NCBI RefSeq assembly: GCF_000215935.2
Contig: NZ_AFNU02000007.1
Coordinates: forward strand, 80,281-144,280
Origin: Haloplasma contractile SSD-17B
GTDB lineage: Bacteria > Bacillota_I > Bacilli_A > Haloplasmatales > Haloplasmataceae
DNA: 64,000 nt
Direction: 5' to 3'
The position numbers and the translations under genes are program-made. Shown here piece after piece: positions 42,191 through 50,864 of the stretch; position 1 is the stretch's first letter, and each line of letters starts with the position of its first letter. The notes below the pieces were generated by a model. It saw nothing but the letters and a program-made list of their open reading frames with translations. It did no database searches and was not told where the DNA came from.

Positions 42191-43252
42191 CTATCTACCA
42201 TTAAATGCACACTCATGTAAATCAAAAAGATCACTCGCGTTTTTAACTATTAAATCTTTAAGTTCTACCTTATTGATCCATTCCTGGTCTAGTGCTTCAA
42301 TACCATGCGCTGCACCCAGTATATTCCCGCAAATTGAACCTGTTGAATCACTATCTCCATCATGGTTTACAGACATAATAAGAGCTTCTTTAACATTCGA
42401 TTCTTTTAATGCACAATAGAGTGCGATCGCTAATGCTTCATCTGCAATCCACCCTTCTCCCATCTGTTTAATTGCTTGTTTAGGACTTTCACTACTATCT
42501 GCAAGGGCTATAGACTTCTCTATAGATTGTAATGTTTCCTCATGACCCTTATATCCTTTAAGTAAATTAGTTGTAGTCATCATGCTTTCTATTATCGTTT
42601 TACCATTTATAAGTTCTGATATAATCGCAGCAAATGCTCCTGCTGAAAGGTACCCTGTAGGATGTCCATGGGTAATTGCTGCAAGTTCAGTTGCAACTTT
42701 AAATGCATGTGCTGGTTCTCTATGTAAGAATAAACCGACAGGCGCAACACGCATTACACCTCCGCATCCTTTACTATTATTGATTGGTTTCTCTATGGTT
42801 CCCATTTTCCCACTACCTAGTGCTGTTAAACAACTATTTCCAGGTGCCCTTCGAACATATAATTCCTTGTAATTTAGAATAGAATCTGTTCTTTCATGAA
42901 TCCGTGATTTAAGCCAAACTTGATCATCTTCTGTTGGTAACCTTTTGGTCTGAGTATAATACCAACGCAGGTAGGATTGATAAATGCCACTTCCGGCGTA
43001 AGTTCCAATACCTCGTTCACTACAACGCATATGCGCCCAAAGTATTCCATCTGCAGTGAATAAAGTCATTTGCGTATCATCTGATATCAAGGCTTTTCCT
43101 GATATAGGATCAACCTTTAAATCGGTTATACCTGACTCTCCAAACTTGGATTTAATTTCATTTAGTCTCATAAACTCAACTGTATATCCAAGTGCATCTC
43201 CAATTGCACCACCAAGTAACGAAGCTATAAACAATTCTTTTTTACTACAGAT
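42191..43252 (-). CDS. ADP-ribosylglycohydrolase (DraG) family protein with apparent ATC start
   Basis: About 353 residues from the proposed start. Family marks are LLGGAIGDALGY (first metal site), ISDDTQMTLFTADG (paired Asp binding Mg) and VNHDGDSDSTGSICGNILGA (second Asp cluster). All metal ligands look present, so it should remove ADP-ribose from protein or nucleic acid. No ATG lies near the N-terminus. GGAGGGATAAAT is followed by ATC at 43252, exactly where the VOC gene has GGAGGGATAAATATG. A TTG at 43234 is the first conventional alternative but has no ribosome binding site. The gene lies 34 bases behind the zinc-ribbon gene and probably shares its transcript. Confidence 0.8.
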   Translation of the reverse strand: MCSKKELFIASLLGGAIGDALGYTVEFMRLNEIKSKFGESGITDLKVDPISGKALISDDTQMTLFTADGILWAHMRCSERGIGTYAGSGIYQSYLRWYYTQTKRLPTEDDQVWLKSRIHERTDSILNYKELYVRRAPGNSCLTALGSGKMGTIEKPINNSKGCGGVMRVAPVGLFLHREPAHAFKVATELAAITHGHPTGYLSAGAFAAIISELINGKTIIESMMTTTNLLKGYKGHEETLQSIEKSIALADSSESPKQAIKQMGEGWIADEALAIALYCALKESNVKEALIMSVNHDGDSDSTGSICGNILGAAHGIEALDQEWINKVELKDLIVKNASDLFDLHECAFNGR

Positions 43253-43286
43253 ATTTATCCCTCCCCAAAATTAATTTAATTACACT

Positions 43287-43898
43287 TTAATCAATGTCCA
43301 TATCCTGATCTATGTATTTCTTTAAAATCTTAATGAACTGTTCCCAATATGGTGGGTATTTATTACTACCACTTTTATTTATTTGATTATGTTCTGAAAA
43401 CTCTATAGTTAAGTCCCACTGTGTTCCATCAAACATTAACTCATCATCATAGCGATCTTTCCAACAGACTATTTCCAAAGTAGATATTTCATCAGTAAAT
43501 TCTAGCCACTGTTTGTTTGTTAGAGGTATTTCTTCTATGTTTATGTCTAGTTCATCATTACATTGTTTTAAATCGACAGACATTCCCCCTGGAGTCTTGG
43601 CATAGCGAATGTGTTTGCTTTCCCTGCTTCCATCAATGTAAACAAAGTAAGATGTTGCATAAAAGCCACCTATATATAACTCAAAAGACTGTATATCAAC
43701 GACTGAAAATAAATTTTCACAACCAAACTCTTGTCCACACTCCTTACAATGTTTAGCTGGACTAACATCTGATATACAACATCCACCCAACACAACCTCT
43801 CCTCGTTTGGCAGATTCATAAGCATCTTGGGTTGGCATACCATATAAAATATCAACTGTATCAGTTGACCTACAAGCAGGACATTTTTTCCTAGCCAT
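43287..43898 (-). CDS. zinc-ribbon protein paired with DraG
   Basis: 203 residues. Residues 1-60 carry two cysteine pairs: KKCPACRSTD and, after a loop with GGCC, KHCKECGQEFG. This fits a treble-clef or zinc-ribbon domain. The rest is an alpha/beta domain rich in acidic and aromatic residues (DLTIEFSEHNQINKSG…PPYWEQFIKILKKY) that I do not recognise. I chose the ATG at 43898, which has GGGAGAGG 7 bases before it. It probably forms a two-gene unit with the downstream ADP-ribosylglycohydrolase gene. Confidence 0.6.
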   Translation of the reverse strand: MARKKCPACRSTDTVDILYGMPTQDAYESAKRGEVVLGGCCISDVSPAKHCKECGQEFGCENLFSVVDIQSFELYIGGFYATSYFVYIDGSRESKHIRYAKTPGGMSVDLKQCNDELDINIEEIPLTNKQWLEFTDEISTLEIVCWKDRYDDELMFDGTQWDLTIEFSEHNQINKSGSNKYPPYWEQFIKILKKYIDQDMDID

Positions 43899-44023
43899 AA
43901 CATAACCTCTCCCTATACATAAAAGTCTCAAAAAAATAATAAAAACAGATACTTTATGTAAAATCTTTCCATATGTTAATTATATCATTATTATGGGTAG
44001 TAAGCAATTTCATACAATTATAC

Positions 44024-44063
44024 AAAAGCCAGTCAAAGGGATATTACTCTTCAACTGGCTTTT
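44024..44063 (-). terminator. terminator after Sau3AI-like endonuclease gene
   Basis: Stem AAAAGCCAGT/ACTGGCTTTT, about 95 bases past the stop; the symmetric ends could serve either strand. Confidence 0.75.
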
Positions 44064-44157
44064 AACATTTTCCTATAAATTATAAATGATTAAAAAAGTA
44101 GTAAGTAGTTTTCCATCTTAGACAATTACATAAACGATATATACTATCATACAAATC

Positions 44158-45534
44158 TTAACTATTATCTAGTATTATTTGTGTAATAAATTTTTTATCC
44201 AGCCAGAAACATTGCTTAGTCATCCATTTTCCATCTGGTAACTCATCTGAATTCGGATTATGTGGCTCATAAGATGCTTTACTAGTATGCGGCCTTACAT
44301 GACAAACAGAGTTCAGTTTACTTCCAGGCAAGTTATTAAATACTTTGTTTCCAGAAGGTTTTAACTTAACACCTTCTTTTAATACCCTGACAGTCTCCTC
44401 CCATGTTTCTTTCACCGGACCATCCAGAATACTTACTGGCATGTTCCAAAATATTGTTTTGTTTAAAATGTATTCACCAGTCTTATTCTTCTCCACAATA
44501 AAGAATAGGAATTTAGTTTGCTCAAACATTTGCCTTAACTCGGATGTTTCCCATGTTTCTTGTAATAATTTCTTAAATTTAAACGATGGAAATGACATCG
44601 ACTCATTTATAGAACCATTCTTTTCAACGCGTATAGATTTTACCTTTATATTAGCTTTCTGAAATTCTTCAGTTTTTCCTAACTTATCTGTTAAACCTAA
44701 AATTTTACTTGCTACCATTTGAACCTTTTGCTTTGGATTACCTTTAATATTATATTGCTTCATCAACTCATCTATTGATTGACCATAATAATCTTCTAAT
44801 TTATTAAGTATATATTGTTCTAATGTAGTATCTTTTAATTCACTTTTATTTTGAATAATTCTTTCGGATTTCTTATCACCAAACACATAATTTCTAAGTA
44901 GAAAAGTCATGTATGATTGCTTTAAACTATAAGCGCGTTGCATTGCTGGCTCTTCTGAGCATGGCTGCTCTCGAACTGACGATTTATTTACTCCCTTAGT
45001 ACAGGCTCCTAGATACATTGTATCTGACTCTGATAGTGTATGAGCTTGTCCACTTCTTATTTTAGAAACAATCGTTTCCCAGTCATCCTTAATAATTTCT
45101 AAATCCTCTTCCGGAAATTGATATAAAATAGTCTTCGTAATTTCATATTCTTCTCGCTTCACATCTTTTAACCACTCGTAAAATACCATTAAGATTTTAC
45201 TGTTTTTTCTCCAGAAGGAGCTCTCCTCAAAGGAATTATTTACTTCTTCCATATAGTTAATAATATTCAATACTAAGCGTTCTTTTGCTGATATTGTTTT
45301 ATTTTTATTTCTCTTAAAAGGGGTTACTTTTAGTTCAACACCAGCTTCTATAAAATCTGCCTCAGCTCTACTATTTACTTCATACCCAAAGTACTCTTCT
45401 TCTAAGAACTGACCAAGACCTCCCTTAATATTGCGTACGTAGTTTTCATTAGTTCCTATATCCTTAAACTTTTTTCCCTCCAGTTCTTTTGCATAACAAT
45501 AAATTGAGTTAATATCCGTATAATCATATTCCAT
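44158..45534 (-). CDS. Sau3AI/MutH-type restriction endonuclease (GATC)
   Basis: 458 residues. The N-terminal half has the MutH-fold catalytic set A-D-F…G-V-E-L-K (Asp60, Glu67, Lys69). The second half starts near KIRSGQAHTLSESDTMYLGACTKG, a stretch typical of Sau3AI, and forms its second, DNA-binding MutH-like domain. Sau3AI cuts before GATC; the specificity here is inferred from family and from the partner methylase. It is transcribed divergently from the methylase gene, with a symmetric promoter/operator between them. Confidence 0.82.
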   Translation of the reverse strand: MEYDYTDINSIYCYAKELEGKKFKDIGTNENYVRNIKGGLGQFLEEEYFGYEVNSRAEADFIEAGVELKVTPFKRNKNKTISAKERLVLNIINYMEEVNNSFEESSFWRKNSKILMVFYEWLKDVKREEYEITKTILYQFPEEDLEIIKDDWETIVSKIRSGQAHTLSESDTMYLGACTKGVNKSSVREQPCSEEPAMQRAYSLKQSYMTFLLRNYVFGDKKSERIIQNKSELKDTTLEQYILNKLEDYYGQSIDELMKQYNIKGNPKQKVQMVASKILGLTDKLGKTEEFQKANIKVKSIRVEKNGSINESMSFPSFKFKKLLQETWETSELRQMFEQTKFLFFIVEKNKTGEYILNKTIFWNMPVSILDGPVKETWEETVRVLKEGVKLKPSGNKVFNNLPGSKLNSVCHVRPHTSKASYEPHNPNSDELPDGKWMTKQCFWLDKKFITQIILDNS

Positions 45535-45590
45535 AAACTACCTGCCCCTTATTTTTCTAATGAAATAGACTTGATCTATTTTACATTTTG

Positions 45591-45620
45591 TTGTATAATA
45601 TATCTATTATGATTATACAA
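45591..45620. promoter_or_regulatory. symmetric divergent promoter/operator of the R-M pair
   Basis: TTGTATAAT-12-ATTATACAA is a 9-bp inverted repeat. On each strand it also reads TTGTAT, 17 bases, TATACA, that is, a promoter facing the methylase (plus) and one facing the endonuclease (minus) over the same bases. Only one polymerase could bind at a time. Confidence 0.55.
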
Positions 45621-45657
45621 TATAATCTACTTTTTTACAAAATTTGGAGGAGTTTGA

Positions 45658-46950
45658 ATGAAGAAGACAATGATCGAACTATTTGCTGGTGTTGGAGGAT
45701 TCCGTATTGGTTTAGAGGCAAATGGCTTTGAAACAGTATGGGCCAATCAATGGGAACCATCTACAAAAATGCAACATGCATATGAAGTATACACAGCAAA
45801 TTTTGGTGAAGAAAATGCATCTAATGTTGATATAAATGAAGTAAATAAAGAAAAAATACCTGATCACACTCTTTTAGTAGGAGGATTTCCCTGCCAGGAT
45901 TACTCTGTCGCTAGAACAAAAGCACAGGGTATTCAAGGTAAAAAAGGAGTTCTTTGGTGGAATATATCTGAGATACTAAAGGAGAAGCGACCAAAATTTG
46001 TGCTCCTCGAGAATGTTGATCGTTTAATTAAGTCACCATCAGATCAACGTGGTAGAGACTTCGGAATCATGCTTAGAAGTTTCCTAGACTATGGTTATTC
46101 AATCGAGTGGCGTGTAATTAATGCTGCAGAGTACGGATTTGCTCAAAGAAGAAGACGTGTGTTTATGTTTGCTGCACATGAATCAACAACCTACTATAAA
46201 TCAATACAAGAGAAAAATCATAATGATATCTTATTTAGAGATGGATTTTTCGCTGATCAATTCAAGATAGACTCAGACTATGAATCAAAGAAAAAGGTAG
46301 TTAATATAAGCATATCACCTAATATGTATGCTGATTTAGTCGAAGTATCTGATAATTTTAAATCTAAGTTTCATAATACTGGTTTCATGATTAATGGTAA
46401 AGTTACCTCTATTGATACTAAACCAGTTGAACATGAGATATACCCATTAAGAAAAATTCTTGAAAAGTCCGTTAATGAAAACTTATATATTGACAAAAAC
46501 GAAAAAAAATTAGACCGATTTAAATACATGAAAGGTTCAAAGCGAGAAAAAAGAGTTGATAAAAATGGTTATGAGTACTATTACTCAGAAGGTGGTATGT
46601 CATTCCCAGACCCTCTTGATCGACCAGCTAGAACAATTTTAACGAGTGAGTCTTCAGTCAATAGAAGTACACACGTAGTAGAGGACCCTGAAACAAAGCG
46701 TCTACGACTGTTAAGTCCAGTAGAGTGCGAACGATTAAACGGATTCCCAGATGATTGGACAAACCCAAAAAACTGCAATATAACTATTACAGAACGTAAA
46801 CGTTACTTCTTCATGGGGAATGCATTAGTTGTTAGCTTAGTTAAGAAAATGGGAATTACTCTTAATAACATTATTGATAATGAAGAATATGAAGAAAACT
46901 TTACTATCCTTAGTAAGGATGATGAAACAAGCGATGAAAAAGTAGGATAG
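45658..46950 (+). CDS. C5-cytosine DNA methyltransferase (M.Sau3AI-like)
   Basis: 430 residues. Motif I is ELFAGVGGFRIGLE, and motif IV is GGFPCQDYSVA with catalytic Cys79. Motif VI is VLLENVDRL, motif VIII AEYGFAQRRRRVF, motif IX region DRPARTILTSESSVNRSTHV and motif X GNALVVSLV. The target-recognition stretch is about 190-330. It should make 5-methylcytosine in the GATC site cut by the neighbour. GGAGG sits 7 bases before the ATG. Confidence 0.87.
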   Translation: MKKTMIELFAGVGGFRIGLEANGFETVWANQWEPSTKMQHAYEVYTANFGEENASNVDINEVNKEKIPDHTLLVGGFPCQDYSVARTKAQGIQGKKGVLWWNISEILKEKRPKFVLLENVDRLIKSPSDQRGRDFGIMLRSFLDYGYSIEWRVINAAEYGFAQRRRRVFMFAAHESTTYYKSIQEKNHNDILFRDGFFADQFKIDSDYESKKKVVNISISPNMYADLVEVSDNFKSKFHNTGFMINGKVTSIDTKPVEHEIYPLRKILEKSVNENLYIDKNEKKLDRFKYMKGSKREKRVDKNGYEYYYSEGGMSFPDPLDRPARTILTSESSVNRSTHVVEDPETKRLRLLSPVECERLNGFPDDWTNPKNCNITITERKRYFFMGNALVVSLVKKMGITLNNIIDNEEYEENFTILSKDDETSDEKVG

Positions 46951-46984
46951 AAAAAACGTGTATCATAGTTGATACACGTTTTTT
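46951..46984. terminator. bidirectional terminator
   Basis: Near-perfect stem AAAAAACGTGTATCA/TGATACACGTTTTTT between converging genes (methylase stop at 46950, nuclease gene stop at 46988). Confidence 0.9.
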
Positions 46985-46987
46985 AAT

Positions 46988-47695
46988 TTATAATCGCTTT
47001 GTTCTAATACCATTTTTATCTACAATGAACAATCTCTTATTACCTAACTCAATTAATTTATCTTTTCGTATATTAATCATCACTGGTACTTCTACCTTAG
47101 ATCCTGATTTAGTAAAATGAAAGTCTGTATCATTTTTGTCATATTCATCTTTGTATAAATACATCTTTTTTTCTAATAATACCTCACCATCACGAATATC
47201 CTTAGCCATCTCTATTAGAGCTTCTAGATCATACCCTTCCTTTTTTAGATACTCTTTTATTGATTCTTTCGCTACAAAGATTAACTCTAGACTTAAAATA
47301 TCTTCTTCACTGATGATTTCATTGGTCTTTAATCGATACTTGTCTTTCATTAAATCTTTAACAACTTCAACCCACCCTAATAAATAATAATCTGTTTCAT
47401 TATCTGTGACTAACCAACCTGGAACTAGTCTATCTGATTGAAATGAATCCAACTCAAACGCAAACTTATTAAGCTTAGTTGTATAATTGGTAGCAACTTT
47501 TTCATCAATCTTAAACTCATAATCTTCATTATTTTTTACTACTAAATCAATTCCTTTATATTGCTGTTCCTTATCTGTAACACGAGTGATTATATTTATA
47601 GTTTTTAAATGTTTAATTTTAGAATAAAAATATTTATCTATAAATCCAGCAACGTTCGCTTCAGTAATATGATCCCTTCTTCTTAAATTTTCCAT
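46988..47695 (-). CDS. PD-(D/E)XK-like nuclease-fold protein, unknown
   Basis: 235 residues. Near the start QQYKGIDLVVKNNEDYEFKIDEKVA gives the order G-I-D … E-x-K / D-E-K expected of a restriction-type active site. The rest is alpha/beta with no named domain. AGAGGGG precedes the ATG. It lies 22 bases behind the HNH gene in the same direction, so the two probably act together, perhaps as a second restriction unit or an accessory of the GATC system. The nuclease call rests on this motif only. Confidence 0.5.
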   Translation of the reverse strand: MENLRRRDHITEANVAGFIDKYFYSKIKHLKTINIITRVTDKEQQYKGIDLVVKNNEDYEFKIDEKVATNYTTKLNKFAFELDSFQSDRLVPGWLVTDNETDYYLLGWVEVVKDLMKDKYRLKTNEIISEEDILSLELIFVAKESIKEYLKKEGYDLEALIEMAKDIRDGEVLLEKKMYLYKDEYDKNDTDFHFTKSGSKVEVPVMINIRKDKLIELGNKRLFIVDKNGIRTKRL

Positions 47696-47717
47696 AATAC
47701 CCCTCTAATAATAAAAT

Positions 47718-48638
47718 TTATTTAACTTTATGTCTTTGTAAAAAACTTTTTCTCTCTTCATTTAAATGTAAATCTTCTATTTCTGTATCTTCCGCTATAT
47801 GTAGTAATTCATGTAATGCGGTAGATAAATATTTGTTTCCAGTAATTTCTATTTTACCATACTCATTGAAAGAAATTAAGTTTTTGTCAAATAAAGCATC
47901 ATGATTAGCACATAATAGCAGGCCATTATTTGAATTAATCATTTCATCGACATCTTTACATTTGGTATACGGTACTATATGACTCGCAATTAATAAGTTT
48001 TTCTCATTAATATCACATATTGCACATTTTGAATTAAACTCATTCAATAAACTATTTCTAAATTTTCTCTGTACATAAGGATTTCTAGCCGCAATTTTTG
48101 CCTCAATATAACCATTCACAGCGGTTGTATTTGTATTTTTCTTATGCTCACTCTTAGTTGTATCTACATCTTCTTTGAATGAGTTTTTATCAATATAATT
48201 TTCATATGAATAGCCTTTAATCATAAATGGAAATTTAATAATCTTTCTCATCTCATTGTTCATGTTAGGAGCCTCAGAATAGTAGGGTTGTTTTACTGGA
48301 TTTAGTTTTCCTACATAATTTAGTTCTCCTTCAATAACACATTCGAATAAATAGACTGGTACATCATAATCGTATACCTCGTTTAATGATTTATTTTCCC
48401 TTATAAACTCTTGATTATTTTCCCCATAACCTACATACTCAACATATCCAGTTGCCTGATTGATATGATTTGGATATACACTTTTTATTATATTATTAAT
48501 TAATACAACGGCTTCTAGTTTGTTTTTTGAATTACTATCAATTCTCTTAGTTTTAATTCCTTTAGTTGGAATGAAGCCATATTTCTTATTAAGCTCTTTA
48601 TCTGTTGTTTTAAAGCCTACCTTAAAATCTTCATACAT
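47718..48638 (-). CDS. HNH endonuclease with N-terminal reader-like domain
   Basis: 306 residues. The C-terminal HNH_2-type nuclease is clear: CAICDINEKNLLIASHIVPY, then NSNNGLLLCANHDALFDKNLISF (HIVP…N…H…D pattern). The first 170 residues have a YVEYVGYGENNQEF…VPVYLFECVIEG…YVGKL…PYY pattern. This resembles domains found in front of HNH nucleases of type IV-like systems that recognise modified DNA; that likeness is tentative. AGGAGGG precedes the ATG. It is first gene of a pair with 46988-47695. Confidence 0.7.
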   Translation of the reverse strand: MYEDFKVGFKTTDKELNKKYGFIPTKGIKTKRIDSNSKNKLEAVVLINNIIKSVYPNHINQATGYVEYVGYGENNQEFIRENKSLNEVYDYDVPVYLFECVIEGELNYVGKLNPVKQPYYSEAPNMNNEMRKIIKFPFMIKGYSYENYIDKNSFKEDVDTTKSEHKKNTNTTAVNGYIEAKIAARNPYVQRKFRNSLLNEFNSKCAICDINEKNLLIASHIVPYTKCKDVDEMINSNNGLLLCANHDALFDKNLISFNEYGKIEITGNKYLSTALHELLHIAEDTEIEDLHLNEERKSFLQRHKVK

Positions 48639-48749
48639 AATAATTAACCCTCCTATAGTTATATAATTAAACTATAGATTAATGGTATCTTTTTACAACA
48701 GACTATAAGTATCGTAAAAGAAGAACTGGCTATATAATTGATAGAAAAA

Positions 48750-48775
48750 AGAGTCTACTTTTACTTTAGTAAACT
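48750..48775 (-). terminator. terminator after DUF2779 gene
   Basis: GAGTCTACT/AGTAAACTC (one mismatch) with T's on the minus strand, 11 bases past the stop. Confidence 0.7.
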
Positions 48776-48785
48776 CCTTTACAAT

Positions 48786-50537
48786 TTACTTCACTAACCC
48801 CTTCAACCCCCACAACACCTCAACCATAGCAAACGTATCCTGCTTACAATACTTACAAAGTTCTTTTAGCTTCTCTGCTTTCTCTTGATCACTCAACTTC
48901 TCAAAATTAGCGTAGGCAATAACAGCTTCCATTCCATTTTGTACTTGTAAATCTTTATACGATAAGTTTGAGAATAAAGGTAAAACAGCTTTAATCGAAT
49001 ACGATCCGTTTAAGTCTGGGTGATAATAATTAACTGTTTTCGCGTCTTCATCACTGAATCCAAGTTCTTTATATAAGGCTTGATTGGTTTTAACAATATC
49101 TATAAGATCAAACAGCATACCACTCATTTTATTCAATTCTGATGAGTACTCTGGGAATACGGAAGCTAATTGATCTAGAACTCCCTTTTCAAATGATTTA
49201 TTGTACGCAAGTATTGTGCCATTAGAATTTACATCAATATGGTTTATTAATAATTTTATTATGTTCTCTCTATGATCCGTATGATCATCAGCTAGATAAT
49301 CGACATGAACCAAGTCGCTATCTGGATTCTCCTCTATATGTAATGAGAATTGAAACACACTTTGCGTATAAGGACTCTCACCCTTAAATCGTGGTAATGG
49401 GCAAGGAAAAGTTTCAAAGTCTAAATGGTATATTGGATACGTCAATAAAGCGATTGCTTTTTTTATTTTATCTACATGTACATAGGGCACTTCACGCTCA
49501 ACAACATCCCGCTGTATTTGATTATTTCTCCTATGTAACCACGTACTTGGTATATCAAGCATAGTAAACTTACCATCATTTATAAGATCGTATACGTTAT
49601 ACTTATTACCTGCGCGATTTTTAAACCCATGTTGATAATCTATATAGGAGTATAACGTATTTGCATGATGTAATTGTGGCCAGCATTCACTACAGAATTC
49701 ACACTTGTATATCTTCTTGTACCCGCAATGTTCACTATAGTTAACTGGGTCTTTTGAAGTAATGTTACCATTTACTCGTATCTCATTTAAATTAGCTTCA
49801 ATTTTAGGTTGTAACTCTTCTGTAATTTTGGTTAAATCAATAATCGTAAACAGTTCATTACCATTTGAGTCCGTTCCATATACTTTATTTTCATTTACCA
49901 CTGTCCTATCATAGGTATAACTGTTATTAAGTGCAACTACATAATATTCAATATCGTTTACTTTGTCATATTGGTCGTTATTCTTCAAGTACTCTTCTAT
50001 AACGTTTCTCTTGTAGGCAAGAATAGTTGCCATTCTACCTGTTGCTTGATATTGATCCAATAACTTGGATCGTTGTTTCTCGTATTTTACTTCGGGGATA
50101 AAATCACTATATTTAAACCCCGCTAGTGTATCCTTAAGTACTAAGGTATGATCAATCGTGTCAAAGATTAAGATCTTCTTTTCTTTCTCTTTACATTTAA
50201 AATTTAGTTTCATAAATTCACTATCTGTTGAGCTGACTAGATGAAAAATTCTTAATACACCGTCATCTGTTATATGATGCATGTTCACATTACATCTAAT
50301 TGATACATTATTAAATGTGGTGTTGATTGTATCTGACATAAAATACTTAGTGGTGCATTTATACGTTTCCGTTATATAGTCTAGAGCATAAGAATCAATC
50401 TCTTGCTTGTAACGGTGCATGAGTTTAGCATATTCATCTGGTTTACTAATAATCTTTTTTGTATTATTAAATAAGATATAGTTTTTGCAACGTGTTAGAT
50501 CTAAAAAATTTGACTCTTTTACTTTAATTGACTTCAT
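48786..50537 (-). CDS. DUF2779 family protein (Cas4-like plus RNase H-like exonuclease)
   Basis: 583 residues. The N-terminal part begins LDLTRCKNYILF with a Cys, like Cas4/RecB nucleases. A cluster of three more cysteines lies in the middle (CGYKKIYKCEFCSECWP) and could bind a 4Fe-4S cluster with it. The C-terminal domain is a DEDD-type 3'-5' exonuclease: YHLDFETFPCPLPRF (D-x-E), TILAYNKSFEKG and a final CKYCKQDTFAMVEVL with the last Asp. Such proteins are frequent in defence and mobile regions; the substrate is unknown. AAAGGGGATCAAT precedes the ATG. Confidence 0.75.
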   Translation of the reverse strand: MKSIKVKESNFLDLTRCKNYILFNNTKKIISKPDEYAKLMHRYKQEIDSYALDYITETYKCTTKYFMSDTINTTFNNVSIRCNVNMHHITDDGVLRIFHLVSSTDSEFMKLNFKCKEKEKKILIFDTIDHTLVLKDTLAGFKYSDFIPEVKYEKQRSKLLDQYQATGRMATILAYKRNVIEEYLKNNDQYDKVNDIEYYVVALNNSYTYDRTVVNENKVYGTDSNGNELFTIIDLTKITEELQPKIEANLNEIRVNGNITSKDPVNYSEHCGYKKIYKCEFCSECWPQLHHANTLYSYIDYQHGFKNRAGNKYNVYDLINDGKFTMLDIPSTWLHRRNNQIQRDVVEREVPYVHVDKIKKAIALLTYPIYHLDFETFPCPLPRFKGESPYTQSVFQFSLHIEENPDSDLVHVDYLADDHTDHRENIIKLLINHIDVNSNGTILAYNKSFEKGVLDQLASVFPEYSSELNKMSGMLFDLIDIVKTNQALYKELGFSDEDAKTVNYYHPDLNGSYSIKAVLPLFSNLSYKDLQVQNGMEAVIAYANFEKLSDQEKAEKLKELCKYCKQDTFAMVEVLWGLKGLVK

Positions 50538-50647
50538 ATTGATCCCCTTTTTAAAATAATCGTTATTTTTATACTAGCATATTTTAGAGGTTTAAAATGT
50601 CGATTAAGGTGTTAAGACAGTTCTCCAATGAACAGCTAACATAGTCC

Positions 50648-50753
50648 TAACAATCAGTTTAGCATAACAAAGTTTGCTTTTATACAATTGGGTGTTTTTA
50701 CAGGGTCTATAAATTCATCAGATGTAGGTGCGAAATTAATAGATCCTAAATAA
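50648..50753 (+). pseudogene. possible relic C-terminal coding tail
   Basis: In 50538-50864, a plus-strand frame without a start reads …FAFIQLGVFTGSINSSDV… and ends GAKLIDPK then TAA, immediately before the hairpin at 50752. It is likely a leftover gene end. Low certainty. Confidence 0.25.
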
Positions 50754-50786
50754 AAATAGAACCTATATCACATAGATTCTATTTTT
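50752..50786 (-). terminator. terminator after GNAT gene
   Basis: Stem AAAAATAGAA/TTCTATTTTT extended by CTAT/ATAG, about 80 bases past the stop at 50865; symmetric, so it may serve both strands. Confidence 0.75.
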
Positions 50787-50864
50787 AGAATTAATTTTGC
50801 ATTATAAAATTAACAGGTTTTGATTATTTTCGATTATTTTTGAAATTTTTTATATGGAAACTAA

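Noticed and set aside
44345..44662. Plus-strand ORF of 105 codons
   Set aside because: Wholly antisense to the Sau3AI-like gene with no start signals.
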